A stretch of DNA of 64,000 nucleotides from Streptomyces luomodiensis (GTDB lineage Bacteria > Actinomycetota > Actinomycetes > Streptomycetales > Streptomycetaceae): positions 3,968,001-4,032,000 of the forward strand of contig NZ_CP117522.1 of the NCBI RefSeq assembly GCF_031679605.1. The letters run 5' to 3'. A program made the position numbers and the translations under genes. A model generated the notes under the pieces. That model had not been told where the DNA came from, did not search any database, and worked only from the letters and a program-made list of their open reading frames with translations. Positions 25,795 to 34,601 of this stretch are shown here, piece by piece; the first letter of the stretch is position 1; every line of letters begins with the position of its first letter.

Positions 25795-25861
25795 AAGGCA
25801 CCCCATGGGACACCGTCGCGCAGAGGGCTTGCCCTGAGGCGGGGACCTCCCAGGGCCGCCG

Positions 25862-27229
25862 TCAGAACAGCTTGCCGGGGTTGAGCAGGCCCAGTGGATC
25901 GAAGACCTGCTTGATACCGCGCTGCAACTCCACCCCCACCGGGCCCAGTTCGCGTGCCAGCCACTCCCGTTTGAGGACGCCCACGCCGTGCTCACCGGTG
26001 ATGGTGCCGCCCAGCTCCAGGCCCAGCGCCATGATCTCGTCGAAGGACTCCCGGGCGCGGCGGGACTCGTCGGGGTCGCTCGCGTCGAAGCACACCGTGG
26101 GATGGGTGTTGCCGTCCCCGGCGTGGGCGACGACGCCGACGGTGAGGCCGTACTTCGCGGCGATGGCGGCCGTACCGTCGATCATCTCGGCGAGCCGGGA
26201 GCGGGGCACACAGACGTCGTCGATCATGGTGACGCCCTTGACCGCCTCCAGCGCCGGAAGCGTCATCCGGCGGGCCTGGAGCAGCATGTCGGACTCGGCG
26301 GCGTCCTCGGCCGGGACCACCTCCGTGGCGCCGGCCGCCGTGCACAGCTCGGCGACGGCGGCGAGGTCGGCGGCCGGGTCCGGGGTGTCGAAGGCCGCCA
26401 TCAGCAGGGCCTCGGTGGACTCCGGGAGGCCCATGTTCCCCATCGTGTTGACCGCGCGGACGCTGGTGCGGTCCATCAGCTCCAGCAGTGCGGGGGTGTG
26501 GCCACGTTCCATGATCCGGCAGATGGCGTCGCAGGCGGACGTGGTGGAGGGGAACTCGGCGGCGAGGACCAGCTGTTCGGGCGGGGCGGGCTTGAGGGCG
26601 AGGACCGCGCCGACCACGATGCCGAGGCTGCCCTCGGAGCCGACGAAGAGCCGGGTCAGGTCGTAGCCCGCGACGCCCTTGGCGGTGCGGCGGCCGGTCC
26701 TCAGCAGCCGGCCGTCGGCGAGGACCACATCGAGCCCGAGGACGTACTCGGCGGTGACGCCGTACTTCACGCAGCACAGCCCGCCGGACGCGGTGCCGAT
26801 GTTGCCCCCGATGGTGCACTGCTCCCAGCTGGAGGGGTCCGGCGGGTAGTACAGCCCCTTCTCCAGCACCGCACGGGAGAGGTCGGCGTTGATCACGCCC
26901 GGTTCGACCACCGCGATCCGGTCGACCGGGTTGATCTCCAGAATCCGGTCCATCTTGACCAGGGACAGCACGATGCAGCCGTCGGACGCGTTGGCCGCGC
27001 CCGACAGACCGGTGCGCGCGCCCTGGGGCACGACCGGGACGCGCAGCGCGGTGGCGGTGCGACAGACGTGCCGCACCTGCTCGACGGTGCGCGGGAGGAC
27101 GACCACGGCGGGCGCGCCCGCCTCGCAGAAGCTCGCCATGTCGTGGGCGTAGGCCCCGGTCACATCGGGGTCGGTCAGCACCGCCTCCGCGGGGAGGCCC
27201 TCCCGCAGCAGCTCGATGAGGTCCGTCAT
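25862..27229 (-). CDS. FAD-binding oxidase, GlcD/D-lactate dehydrogenase type
   Basis: 455 residues. PCMH-type FAD-binding domain: VPVVPQGARTGLSGAANASDG and the CTIGGNIGTASGGLCCVKYG region. The C-terminal cap holds the family signature VAHAGDGNTHPTVCFD and GEHGVGVLKREWL. It oxidises a 2-hydroxy acid such as glycolate or D-lactate and passes electrons onward. ATG at 27229 follows TGGAGGC. It appears monocistronic. It probably marks the return to core chromosome after the accessory block. A hairpin-rich gap of 67 bp separates it from the methyltransferase pseudogene. Confidence 0.9.
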   Translation of the reverse strand: MTDLIELLREGLPAEAVLTDPDVTGAYAHDMASFCEAGAPAVVVLPRTVEQVRHVCRTATALRVPVVPQGARTGLSGAANASDGCIVLSLVKMDRILEINPVDRIAVVEPGVINADLSRAVLEKGLYYPPDPSSWEQCTIGGNIGTASGGLCCVKYGVTAEYVLGLDVVLADGRLLRTGRRTAKGVAGYDLTRLFVGSEGSLGIVVGAVLALKPAPPEQLVLAAEFPSTTSACDAICRIMERGHTPALLELMDRTSVRAVNTMGNMGLPESTEALLMAAFDTPDPAADLAAVAELCTAAGATEVVPAEDAAESDMLLQARRMTLPALEAVKGVTMIDDVCVPRSRLAEMIDGTAAIAAKYGLTVGVVAHAGDGNTHPTVCFDASDPDESRRARESFDEIMALGLELGGTITGEHGVGVLKREWLARELGPVGVELQRGIKQVFDPLGLLNPGKLF

Positions 27230-27366
27230 GCCTCCAGATTCGCACCCGGGCAGCGCCCGGGGAAGATCGCTGCACCGGACGGATGACGGCGGGGATGCGC
27301 GGACCGCACGTGGCGGGCGGCACCGCGCGTGGCGGCTCGCCCGCCGACGGTGAACCTGCGCCTTGG

Positions 27367-28401
27367 TCACTGCGCCTTGTAGTAGACGCTGACCTTACGG
27401 TCGCCGGCGGCGCCCGAGGCGAAGCCCATGCACAGCCGGCGGGGGCTGGACAGCTGGACCGCCATGCCCTCGGGCTCGCGGTAGCCGAGCGAGTAGGCGG
27501 CCTCGGTGCGGGAGCGCTGGACGAGTTCGCCGGTGCGCAGGTCGACGCAGGAGACGTAGGTGTTGCCGTGGCCGGAGGGCGGGTTGGCGCCGTCCTCGTC
27601 GGTGTAGGCGGTGCCGGTCAGCTGGTACGCGTAGTCGCCGAGGAGCGTGAAGCCCTGGAAGACCTCGCCGTCCTCGATACCCACCTGGGGTATGTCGTAC
27701 AGGGCGGTGTAGTCGCCCGCGCTGACCCCGGACAGGCTCATCAGCCGGTAGCGGACCTCGCCGTCGAGGCGGTAGCGCAGCAGCAGGCGGCGGTTGAGCA
27801 TGTCGACGGCGGGCTGGTTGCTGGTGGAGCCCGCCACGGGGCGGTGTTCGACCAGCGAGGACGAACCGGACGACAGCACCGTGCCGTCGGCGAACTTGAA
27901 CCGGCTGATGGCGCGGCCGTAGCCGGAGTCGGGGTTGGCGTCCGACTCGGTCCACAGATAGGCCGTGGCGCCGACCGGCTCACAGCCCATGGCGACGCCG
28001 TGCCCGAACCCCTTGAGGTACATGGAGCCGAGCTCCGCGCCGGCGAGGGACAGTTTGGTGACGCACAGATCGCCGCGGGCGGCGCGGTCGGCGCCGGAGA
28101 CGGGGGCGGATTCCCCGCTGAGCCGGATACCGCCCTGCATCAGCTGGACGGTGTAGAGGTGCCCGTTGACGTCGTCGAACGCGAAGGACTGGAGCACGGT
28201 GGAGTTGTGCGGGGTCGTCTCGCGGATCAGCTGGGTGGAGGGCACCGACAGATCGAACCGGCCCCCCGCCACGGTGACGGCCCCCGCGCGGGCGGCGAAG
28301 GCCACGCCGAGTGCCCCGGCCGCGGCGGCTCCCCCGCCGATGGTGAACTTACGCCTGGTCAAACGGCCCGCGGCGTACTTGTCCATCTTGTCCGTGTGCA
28401 T
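27367..28401 (-). CDS. Tat-exported beta-propeller-like protein (Streptomyces 'teichoic acid biosynthesis protein C' group)
   Basis: 344 residues with a twin-arginine signal (RR at residues 16-17 in LTRRKFTIGGGAAAAGALG), so a folded exported protein. The mature part is beta-rich with repeated blocks such as HNSTVLQSFAFDDVNGHLYT, LCVTKLSLAGAELGSMYLKG and RAISRFKFADGTVL, consistent with a propeller. In Streptomyces this group is often labelled teichoic acid biosynthesis protein C or phage baseplate-like, from memory; the true function is unclear. Stands alone. Confidence 0.75.
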   Translation of the reverse strand: MHTDKMDKYAAGRLTRRKFTIGGGAAAAGALGVAFAARAGAVTVAGGRFDLSVPSTQLIRETTPHNSTVLQSFAFDDVNGHLYTVQLMQGGIRLSGESAPVSGADRAARGDLCVTKLSLAGAELGSMYLKGFGHGVAMGCEPVGATAYLWTESDANPDSGYGRAISRFKFADGTVLSSGSSSLVEHRPVAGSTSNQPAVDMLNRRLLLRYRLDGEVRYRLMSLSGVSAGDYTALYDIPQVGIEDGEVFQGFTLLGDYAYQLTGTAYTDEDGANPPSGHGNTYVSCVDLRTGELVQRSRTEAAYSLGYREPEGMAVQLSSPRRLCMGFASGAAGDRKVSVYYKAQ

Positions 28402-28606
28402 TGATACTCAACAACTCCCATGCGAACACGCCGTGTTGGAGTGAACGGATCGCCGAGAGTGTAGACGGTGAGAGAGCGCTCCCATTCAGGGGTTCGCCTT
28501 CTGGCACCGGTGGACGCATGCGCGGCACGGGCGGACAGGGGTACGAGCGGGTGGGCGGACCCCCACGGCCCGCCCACCCGTCGTGTTCAGAGGTTGCCGC
28601 GCGTAC

Positions 28607-29887
<1,281 letters not shown>

Positions 29888-29889
29888 TC

Positions 29890-30357
29890 ATGGCGATCGA
29901 CGGGCTCGACGCCCGCCTCATCGAACTGCTCGCCGAGGAGCCGCGCATCGGCGTCCTGGAGGCATCACGCCGCCTCGGCGTCGCCCGCGGCACGGCCCAG
30001 GCCCGGCTGGACCGGCTCAGGGCCCAGGGGATGATCCGCGGCTTCGGCCCCGACGTGGACCCGGCGGCGCTCGGCTATCCGGTCACCGCGTTCGCCACGC
30101 TGGAGATCAAACAGGGGCAGGGACAGGACGTACGGGCACATCTGACGACCGTCCCGGAGGTCCTGGAACTCCACACCACCACGGGCCACGGCGACATGCT
30201 CTGCCGACTGGTCGCCCGCTCCAACGCCGATCTGCAACGGGTGATCGACCTGGTCGTGGGGTTCGAGGGGATCGTCCGGGCCTCGACGACGATCGTGATG
30301 GAGAACGCGGTCCCGCTGCGGATCATCCCGCTGGTGCGACAGGCGGCGCGGGACTGA
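29890..30357 (+). CDS. Lrp/AsnC family regulator
   Basis: 155 residues. N-terminal winged HTH (LDARLIELLAEEPRIGVLEASRRLGVARGTAQARLDRLRAQG) and a C-terminal RAM/AsnC ligand domain (VTAFATLEIKQGQGQDVRAHL ... LHTTTGHGDMLCRLVARSN). It probably senses an amino acid such as tyrosine and controls hppD, from which it is divergent. ATG at 29890 follows GGGAG. Confidence 0.92.
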   Translation: MAIDGLDARLIELLAEEPRIGVLEASRRLGVARGTAQARLDRLRAQGMIRGFGPDVDPAALGYPVTAFATLEIKQGQGQDVRAHLTTVPEVLELHTTTGHGDMLCRLVARSNADLQRVIDLVVGFEGIVRASTTIVMENAVPLRIIPLVRQAARD

Positions 30358-30363
30358 ACCGGA

Positions 30364-30409
30364 TGCAAAGATTCCGTTGCAAAGAAAGCCTTGCAACGGA
30401 ATCTTTGCA
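30364..30409. promoter_or_regulatory. 46-bp nested palindrome upstream of the ArsR-type gene
   Basis: Two perfect 19-bp inverted arms (30364-30382 and 30391-30409) flank an 8-bp loop. Each arm is itself an inverted repeat TGCAA-N8/9-TTGCA. It ends 17 bp before the ATG of the ArsR-type regulator, so it is probably a double operator for autorepression. The AsnC stop lies 6 bp upstream, so a transcription terminator function is also possible. Confidence 0.65.
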
Positions 30410-30426
30410 CGCTTACGCTGCCGCAC

Positions 30427-31023
30427 ATGGAAAAGGACGAGCAGCCCGCACCCGACGACCTCCGGGTGCTCGACCCCCGCTCCCTGCGCGGGCTCGCGCA
30501 TCCGCTGCGGATGCGCCTGCTCGGCGCGCTGCGCGAGTACGGACCGGCCACCGCGTCCCAACTGGCCGACCGATTGGGCGAGTCCAGCGGCGCCACCAGC
30601 TACCATCTGCGGCAGCTGGCCACCCATGGCTTCGTCAAGGACGACCCGGAGCGGGGCAAGGGGCGGGAGCGGTGGTGGAAGGCGGTGCACAGGGGCACGC
30701 GGGTGCGCGCTGACGAGTACCTGGCCCATCCCGACCCGGCGGTACGGGGGGCGGTGAACACCCTGCTGCACGAGTGGGCCACCACCCACACGCAGGAGGT
30801 GTCCACCTTTCTGGGCACCCTGCACGGCTGGTCCGAGGAGTGGCGGGCTGCCTCGGACATCAGCGACTTCCACATGCGTCTCACCCCTGAACTCGCCCGC
30901 GAGATGCGCGACAAGCTGCACGAAGTGATCGAGAGCTACCGCGAGAAGGAAGTGGGCCGGGACACCGAGGGCTCCGCCCCGTACCGCGTCCACCTGCACG
31001 CCTTCCCGCGCGACGAGGACTGA
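30427..31023 (+). CDS. ArsR-type winged-helix regulator (HTH_20)
   Basis: 198 residues. DNA-binding domain near the N-terminus: SLRGLAHPLRMRLLGALREYG, ASQLADRLGESSGATSYHLRQLATHGFV, then a basic wing GKGRERWWKAVHRGTRV. The remaining 110 residues are helical and lack Cys metal sites, so it is not a metal sensor. First gene of an operon with a small protein and an MFS pump, likely their repressor acting at the upstream palindrome. Confidence 0.88.
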   Translation: MEKDEQPAPDDLRVLDPRSLRGLAHPLRMRLLGALREYGPATASQLADRLGESSGATSYHLRQLATHGFVKDDPERGKGRERWWKAVHRGTRVRADEYLAHPDPAVRGAVNTLLHEWATTHTQEVSTFLGTLHGWSEEWRAASDISDFHMRLTPELAREMRDKLHEVIESYREKEVGRDTEGSAPYRVHLHAFPRDED

Positions 31024-31045
31024 CCGATCCCTGGGGGGACCGCAC

Positions 31046-31264
31046 ATGTACGGCGACGACATATATCTGTGGCTCCACCGCATACGCGCCGAGCGCCTCC
31101 GCGACGAAGTACGCGCGGCGGGCCGGGCGCCCCGCCCCCGCAGCCGCCCCGCCCGCGCCCGGGTGCTGCGCACCCGGCTCGGCTGGACGCTGGTGGAGGT
31201 CGGGCTGCGGCTGGCCACGCCGCGGCTGCCGCGGTCCGGTCTGGCCGCCCGGTTCGACCACTGA
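31046..31264 (+). CDS. Small Arg-rich hypothetical protein
   Basis: 72 residues starting MYGDDIYLWLHRIRAERLRDE, with about 15 Arg and a Pro/Arg-rich middle. GGGGGG precedes the ATG. It lies 22 bp after the regulator and one base before the MFS gene, so it is probably translated in this operon. No known domain was recognised. Confidence 0.55.
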   Translation: MYGDDIYLWLHRIRAERLRDEVRAAGRAPRPRSRPARARVLRTRLGWTLVEVGLRLATPRLPRSGLAARFDH

Positions 31265-31265
31265 C

Positions 31266-32615
31266 ATGGGCTCCGACGGCAGAGGTGACGTAGGCGACAG
31301 AGGCGATATAGGGGGCGGAGGCGGCGGCCGAAGACCGCTGCTCCTCGTCCTCGCCGCGAACACCGTCTCCATCGCGGGCAATTCGCTCACCCTGATCGCC
31401 GTGCCGTGGTTCGTGCTGGAGACCACGGGCAGCGCGGCCAAGGCCGGGTTCGTGTCGTTCTGCGCGACGCTGCCGGTGGTCGTCTCGGCCGTCGTCGGCG
31501 GGCCGGTCATCGACCGGATCGGCCGGCGGCGGGTCTCCGTCGCGTCCGACTCGCTGTGCGGGGTGGCCGTCGCCGCGATTCCGGTGCTGCACTTCGCCGG
31601 GCTGCTGCGGTTCTGGCAGCTGTGCGCGCTGATGGCGTTCTCCGGGCTGCTGCACGCGCCGGGCGAGACCGCCCGCCAGGTGCTGGTGCCCTCGCTCGCC
31701 GAGCGGGCGGGTACCACCCTCAGCCGCGCGGCCAGCTTCTACGACGGGGCCTCGCGCGGGGCGCGGATGCTGGGCGCGGCGCTCGGCGGGCTGCTGATCG
31801 CGCTGCTCGGCCCGCCCTCCGTACTGCTGCTGGACGCGGCGACGTTCGCGGCGTCCGCGCTGCTGATCATGGCGGGGCTGCGCGGACTGCCCGCCGCCGC
31901 GCCGCGCAGGCCCGTCGTACCGGTGTCCGCCCGCGCCTACCGCGCGGAGCTGCGCGAGGGGTACCGCTTTCTGCTGCGCCACCGGCTGCTCCTGGCCATC
32001 GTGCTGATGGTCATGGTCACCAACGGCCTCGACCAGGGCCTGTCCTCCGTACTGCTGCCCGTCCACGCCGAGCGCCACCTGGGCGGTTCGGTGCAGCTGG
32101 GGCTGCTCACGGCGCTGTTCGGCGGCGGTGCGCTGGCGGGGGCGCTGCTGTACGGGGCGGTGGGCGACCGCTTTCCGCGCCGGACGGTCTTCGCGGTGAG
32201 CTTCCTGCTGTGCGGGCTGCCGCGCTTCCTGGTCGCCGCGTGCGTCCCCGGCGTGTCCCCGCTCGCCGTGACGATGGCGGTCAGCGGGCTCGCGGCGGGG
32301 GTGCTCAACCCGATCCTGACCACGGTGACCTACGAGGCGGTCCCCGATGAGCTGCGCAGCCGGGTCTCGGGGGCGCTCACCGCGGGGGTGTGGGTGGTGA
32401 TGCCGCTGGGCGGGCTCGCGGCCGGCGGGCTGGTGGAGGGGGTGGGGCTGACCGCCGCCTTCCTGGTGACCGGCGGGGCCTACTTCCTCACCACGCTCAG
32501 CCCGCTGGTCTTCCCCGCCTGGCGCGGTATGGACGAGGGGGCGGCGGTGCCGCTCAGCAGTGCGGAACCGATCCGCCCGACCGCAGCGCCCGCAGAGCCG
32601 TCACCGCACCCTTGA
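31266..32615 (+). CDS. MFS efflux transporter
   Basis: 449 residues, about 12 membrane helices. A Gly-rich hydrophilic start is followed by LLLVLAANTVSIAGNSLTLIAVPWFVLETTGSAAKAG, which is typical of the enterobactin-exporter/MFS_3 drug efflux group, and by GGPVIDRIGRRRVSVASD in the first cytoplasmic loop. Probably pumps out a toxic compound sensed by the ArsR-type regulator. Its last 62 bases overlap the 3' end of the convergent S16 protease gene. Confidence 0.88.
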   Translation: MGSDGRGDVGDRGDIGGGGGGRRPLLLVLAANTVSIAGNSLTLIAVPWFVLETTGSAAKAGFVSFCATLPVVVSAVVGGPVIDRIGRRRVSVASDSLCGVAVAAIPVLHFAGLLRFWQLCALMAFSGLLHAPGETARQVLVPSLAERAGTTLSRAASFYDGASRGARMLGAALGGLLIALLGPPSVLLLDAATFAASALLIMAGLRGLPAAAPRRPVVPVSARAYRAELREGYRFLLRHRLLLAIVLMVMVTNGLDQGLSSVLLPVHAERHLGGSVQLGLLTALFGGGALAGALLYGAVGDRFPRRTVFAVSFLLCGLPRFLVAACVPGVSPLAVTMAVSGLAAGVLNPILTTVTYEAVPDELRSRVSGALTAGVWVVMPLGGLAAGGLVEGVGLTAAFLVTGGAYFLTTLSPLVFPAWRGMDEGAAVPLSSAEPIRPTAAPAEPSPHP

Positions 32616-33339
32616 GGGTGGTGACGGGGATCAGCCGCAGCCCCTTGGGCAGTTCGGCCGTGGCGTCCGCGCATTCGTCCTTGGGCACCAGGAAGACCGT
32701 GGCGCCGTCTCGCCTGGCGGCCTGTGTCTTGAGCGGGACCCCGCCCACGGCCCCGACCTTGCCCTGGGCGTCGATGGTGCCGGTGCCCGCGATCGTCCGG
32801 CCGCCGGTGAGATCGCCGCCGCGGCCGTCGCCGTCCAGCTTGTCGATGATGCCGAGGGAGAAGAGCAGCCCGGCGCTCGGGCCGCCGACGTCGGCGAGGC
32901 GCAGGGTGACCTTGACATCGCGCGGCGAGCGGTGGAGGTAGCCGAGCGCGGCGCTGGTGGCCGAGGACTGGGACTCCCGCATCTCCTTCGCGTTGTGCCG
33001 CTCGATCTCCTCGGTGGTGCCGCCGACGTAGACCGCGTCCCGCGGCATGACCGCCCGGTCGGTGTCGAACCAGCCGCTGACCACGTCCTTCAGCCGCACG
33101 GTGGCGTCCGGGCCGGTCGCCAGGATCGTCACCATCCGCAGCTGCCCGGTGGTCTTGCGGGTGTCGGTCCCGGCGACGCTGATCACCTGCTTGCCCCGGT
33201 CGGCGCCGAGGACGTTCACGGTCGAACCGGGCTGGGCCACGGTGAACGGCAGCGGGGCGAACACGGCCGCCGCGAGCAGGGCGAGCACGGGTGCGGAGCA
33301 GAGCGCGAGGAGGCGGGCGCGGGGGGAGACGGCAGGCAT
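32554..33339 (-). CDS. Membrane-anchored S16 (Lon catalytic domain) serine protease
   Basis: 261 residues. A single N-terminal membrane segment (LLALCSAPVLALLAAAVFAPLP) is followed by a PDZ-like middle and a C-terminal Lon proteolytic domain. The Ser-Lys dyad is visible: Ser in ADVGGPSAGLLFSLGI and Lys in VGAVGGVPLKTQAARR. The ATPase of true Lon is absent. Members resemble B. subtilis YlbL and probably act outside the membrane in quality control. Substrate unknown. 3' overlap of 62 bp with the MFS gene. Confidence 0.88.
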   Translation of the reverse strand: MPAVSPRARLLALCSAPVLALLAAAVFAPLPFTVAQPGSTVNVLGADRGKQVISVAGTDTRKTTGQLRMVTILATGPDATVRLKDVVSGWFDTDRAVMPRDAVYVGGTTEEIERHNAKEMRESQSSATSAALGYLHRSPRDVKVTLRLADVGGPSAGLLFSLGIIDKLDGDGRGGDLTGGRTIAGTGTIDAQGKVGAVGGVPLKTQAARRDGATVFLVPKDECADATAELPKGLRLIPVTTLKGAVTALRALRSGGSVPHC

Positions 33340-33606
33340 GGTGCGAATCTAGTTGACCGCCGGGGTGGATGCGGCGCCACCCCGGCCCGTGGGCCCCTCG
33401 CGGGCGGCGGGGCCGGCTCTGCTCATGGCGCCCGGCCACCCGGTGCGGCGGCCCGACCGATCACGCGGGCACGCGGGCAGTGGGCGGGCACTCGGGCAGC
33501 GGGCGGGCATGCTCCCCCGTACGGCCCGCGCCGACCGCCGGCGCGAGGCCCCGGTGACCGCCCGCGCCGACCGCCGACGGGGGCTCCGGTGACCGCCGGC
33601 GCGGCG

Positions 33607-34248
33607 TCACCGCAGGGCGTCCGCGACCTCCCGGGCCGCGTCCACCACCCGCGGCCCGATCCGCTCCGGCACCGAGTCGCAGAGCATCACGACGCCGACG
33701 CTGCCCTCTATCCCCGTCACCCCGACGAGCGGGGCGGCCGCGCCGCTCGCGCCCGCCTCCAGTTCGCCGTGGGTGAGGGCGTACCCGGGGTCGTCGTGGC
33801 GGCCGGCGCGGGCGGCGAGGATCGCGTGCCCGGCGGCGCCCCGGTCGAGCGGATGCCGGAATCCGGCCCGGTAGGCGACGTGGTAGTCGGTCCAGGTCGG
33901 CTCGACGACCGCGACGGCGAGGGCCTCGTTTCCGTCGACCAGGGTGAGGTGGGCGGTCGCGCCGACGTCCTCGGCGAGGGAGCGCAGCGCGGGCAGCGCC
34001 GCCTCCCGTACGAGGGGATGCACCTGGCGGCCGAGTTGCAGTACCCCGAGCCCGACGCGGGCCCGCCCGCCGATGTCGCGGCGGACGAGGGAGTGCTGTT
34101 CGAGGGTGGCCAGCAGGCGGTAGACCACGGTGCGGTTGACGCCGAGCTTGTTGGACAGCTCGGTCACGGTCAGCCCGTGGTCGGTGTCGGCGAGTAGTTT
34201 CAGGACGCGCAGTCCCCGGTCGAGCGTCTGAGAGGTCTCCGCGGTCAC
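33607..34248 (-). CDS. IclR family transcriptional regulator
   Basis: 213 residues. IclR winged helix at about residues 6-60 (TLDRGLRVLKLLADTDHGLTVTELSNKLG, NRTVVYRLLATLEQHSLV). Effector domain: HLTLVDGNEALAVAVVEPTW, HPLDRGAAGHAILAAR and GVTGIEGSVGVVML. GTG at 34248 chosen since GGAGGGGG lies six bases upstream. No obvious target gene beside it; IclR proteins usually govern catabolic genes. The 267-bp gap to 33340 holds nothing recognisable. Confidence 0.88.
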   Translation of the reverse strand: MTAETSQTLDRGLRVLKLLADTDHGLTVTELSNKLGVNRTVVYRLLATLEQHSLVRRDIGGRARVGLGVLQLGRQVHPLVREAALPALRSLAEDVGATAHLTLVDGNEALAVAVVEPTWTDYHVAYRAGFRHPLDRGAAGHAILAARAGRHDDPGYALTHGELEAGASGAAAPLVGVTGIEGSVGVVMLCDSVPERIGPRVVDAAREVADALR

Positions 34249-34601
34249 GACGCCCCCTCCTCGGTGATGAGTGGCGGCTCTCCGTGAGGTGCCCCGCCGG
34301 TCCCGACGACGGCGCGCGAGGTGGCCGCCGGTCACGGTGGTTACGCACCGGCTGCGCTCCGCGGCAGCGCTGCCACGGGGCGTGTGCGTGCCCGAACGCT
34401 AGCGAGCCGGTCCGTTTAGCGGAAGGGTCCGTCCAGAATCCGAGCAGTTCTGGCAAAGGGAACGACACATGGGCAGGCCGGATCGCCCCGTTCCGTCCCG
34501 GTGTGGAATGCGAACGTGTGACCGGCTCATGAAATTTTTAGAAAGGGGGTTGCACGGGGCCGACCGCCCCGCGCCCGCTTCCCGCCTCCGGCGCGCCCGC
34601 T
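34249..34601. other. 353-bp gap upstream of the IclR gene
   Basis: No gene found. It contains an inverted repeat TCCG-TTTAG-CGGA at 34411-34423, a possible IclR operator, and an A/T-rich patch (GAAATTTTTAGAAAG) at about 34528-34542 next to the 3' end of the helicase gene. Confidence 0.35.

Noticed and set aside
33353..33592. 79-residue rightward frame between the S16 protease and IclR
   Set aside because: Arg/Ala/Gly-rich, no ribosome site or recognisable feature; likely spurious.
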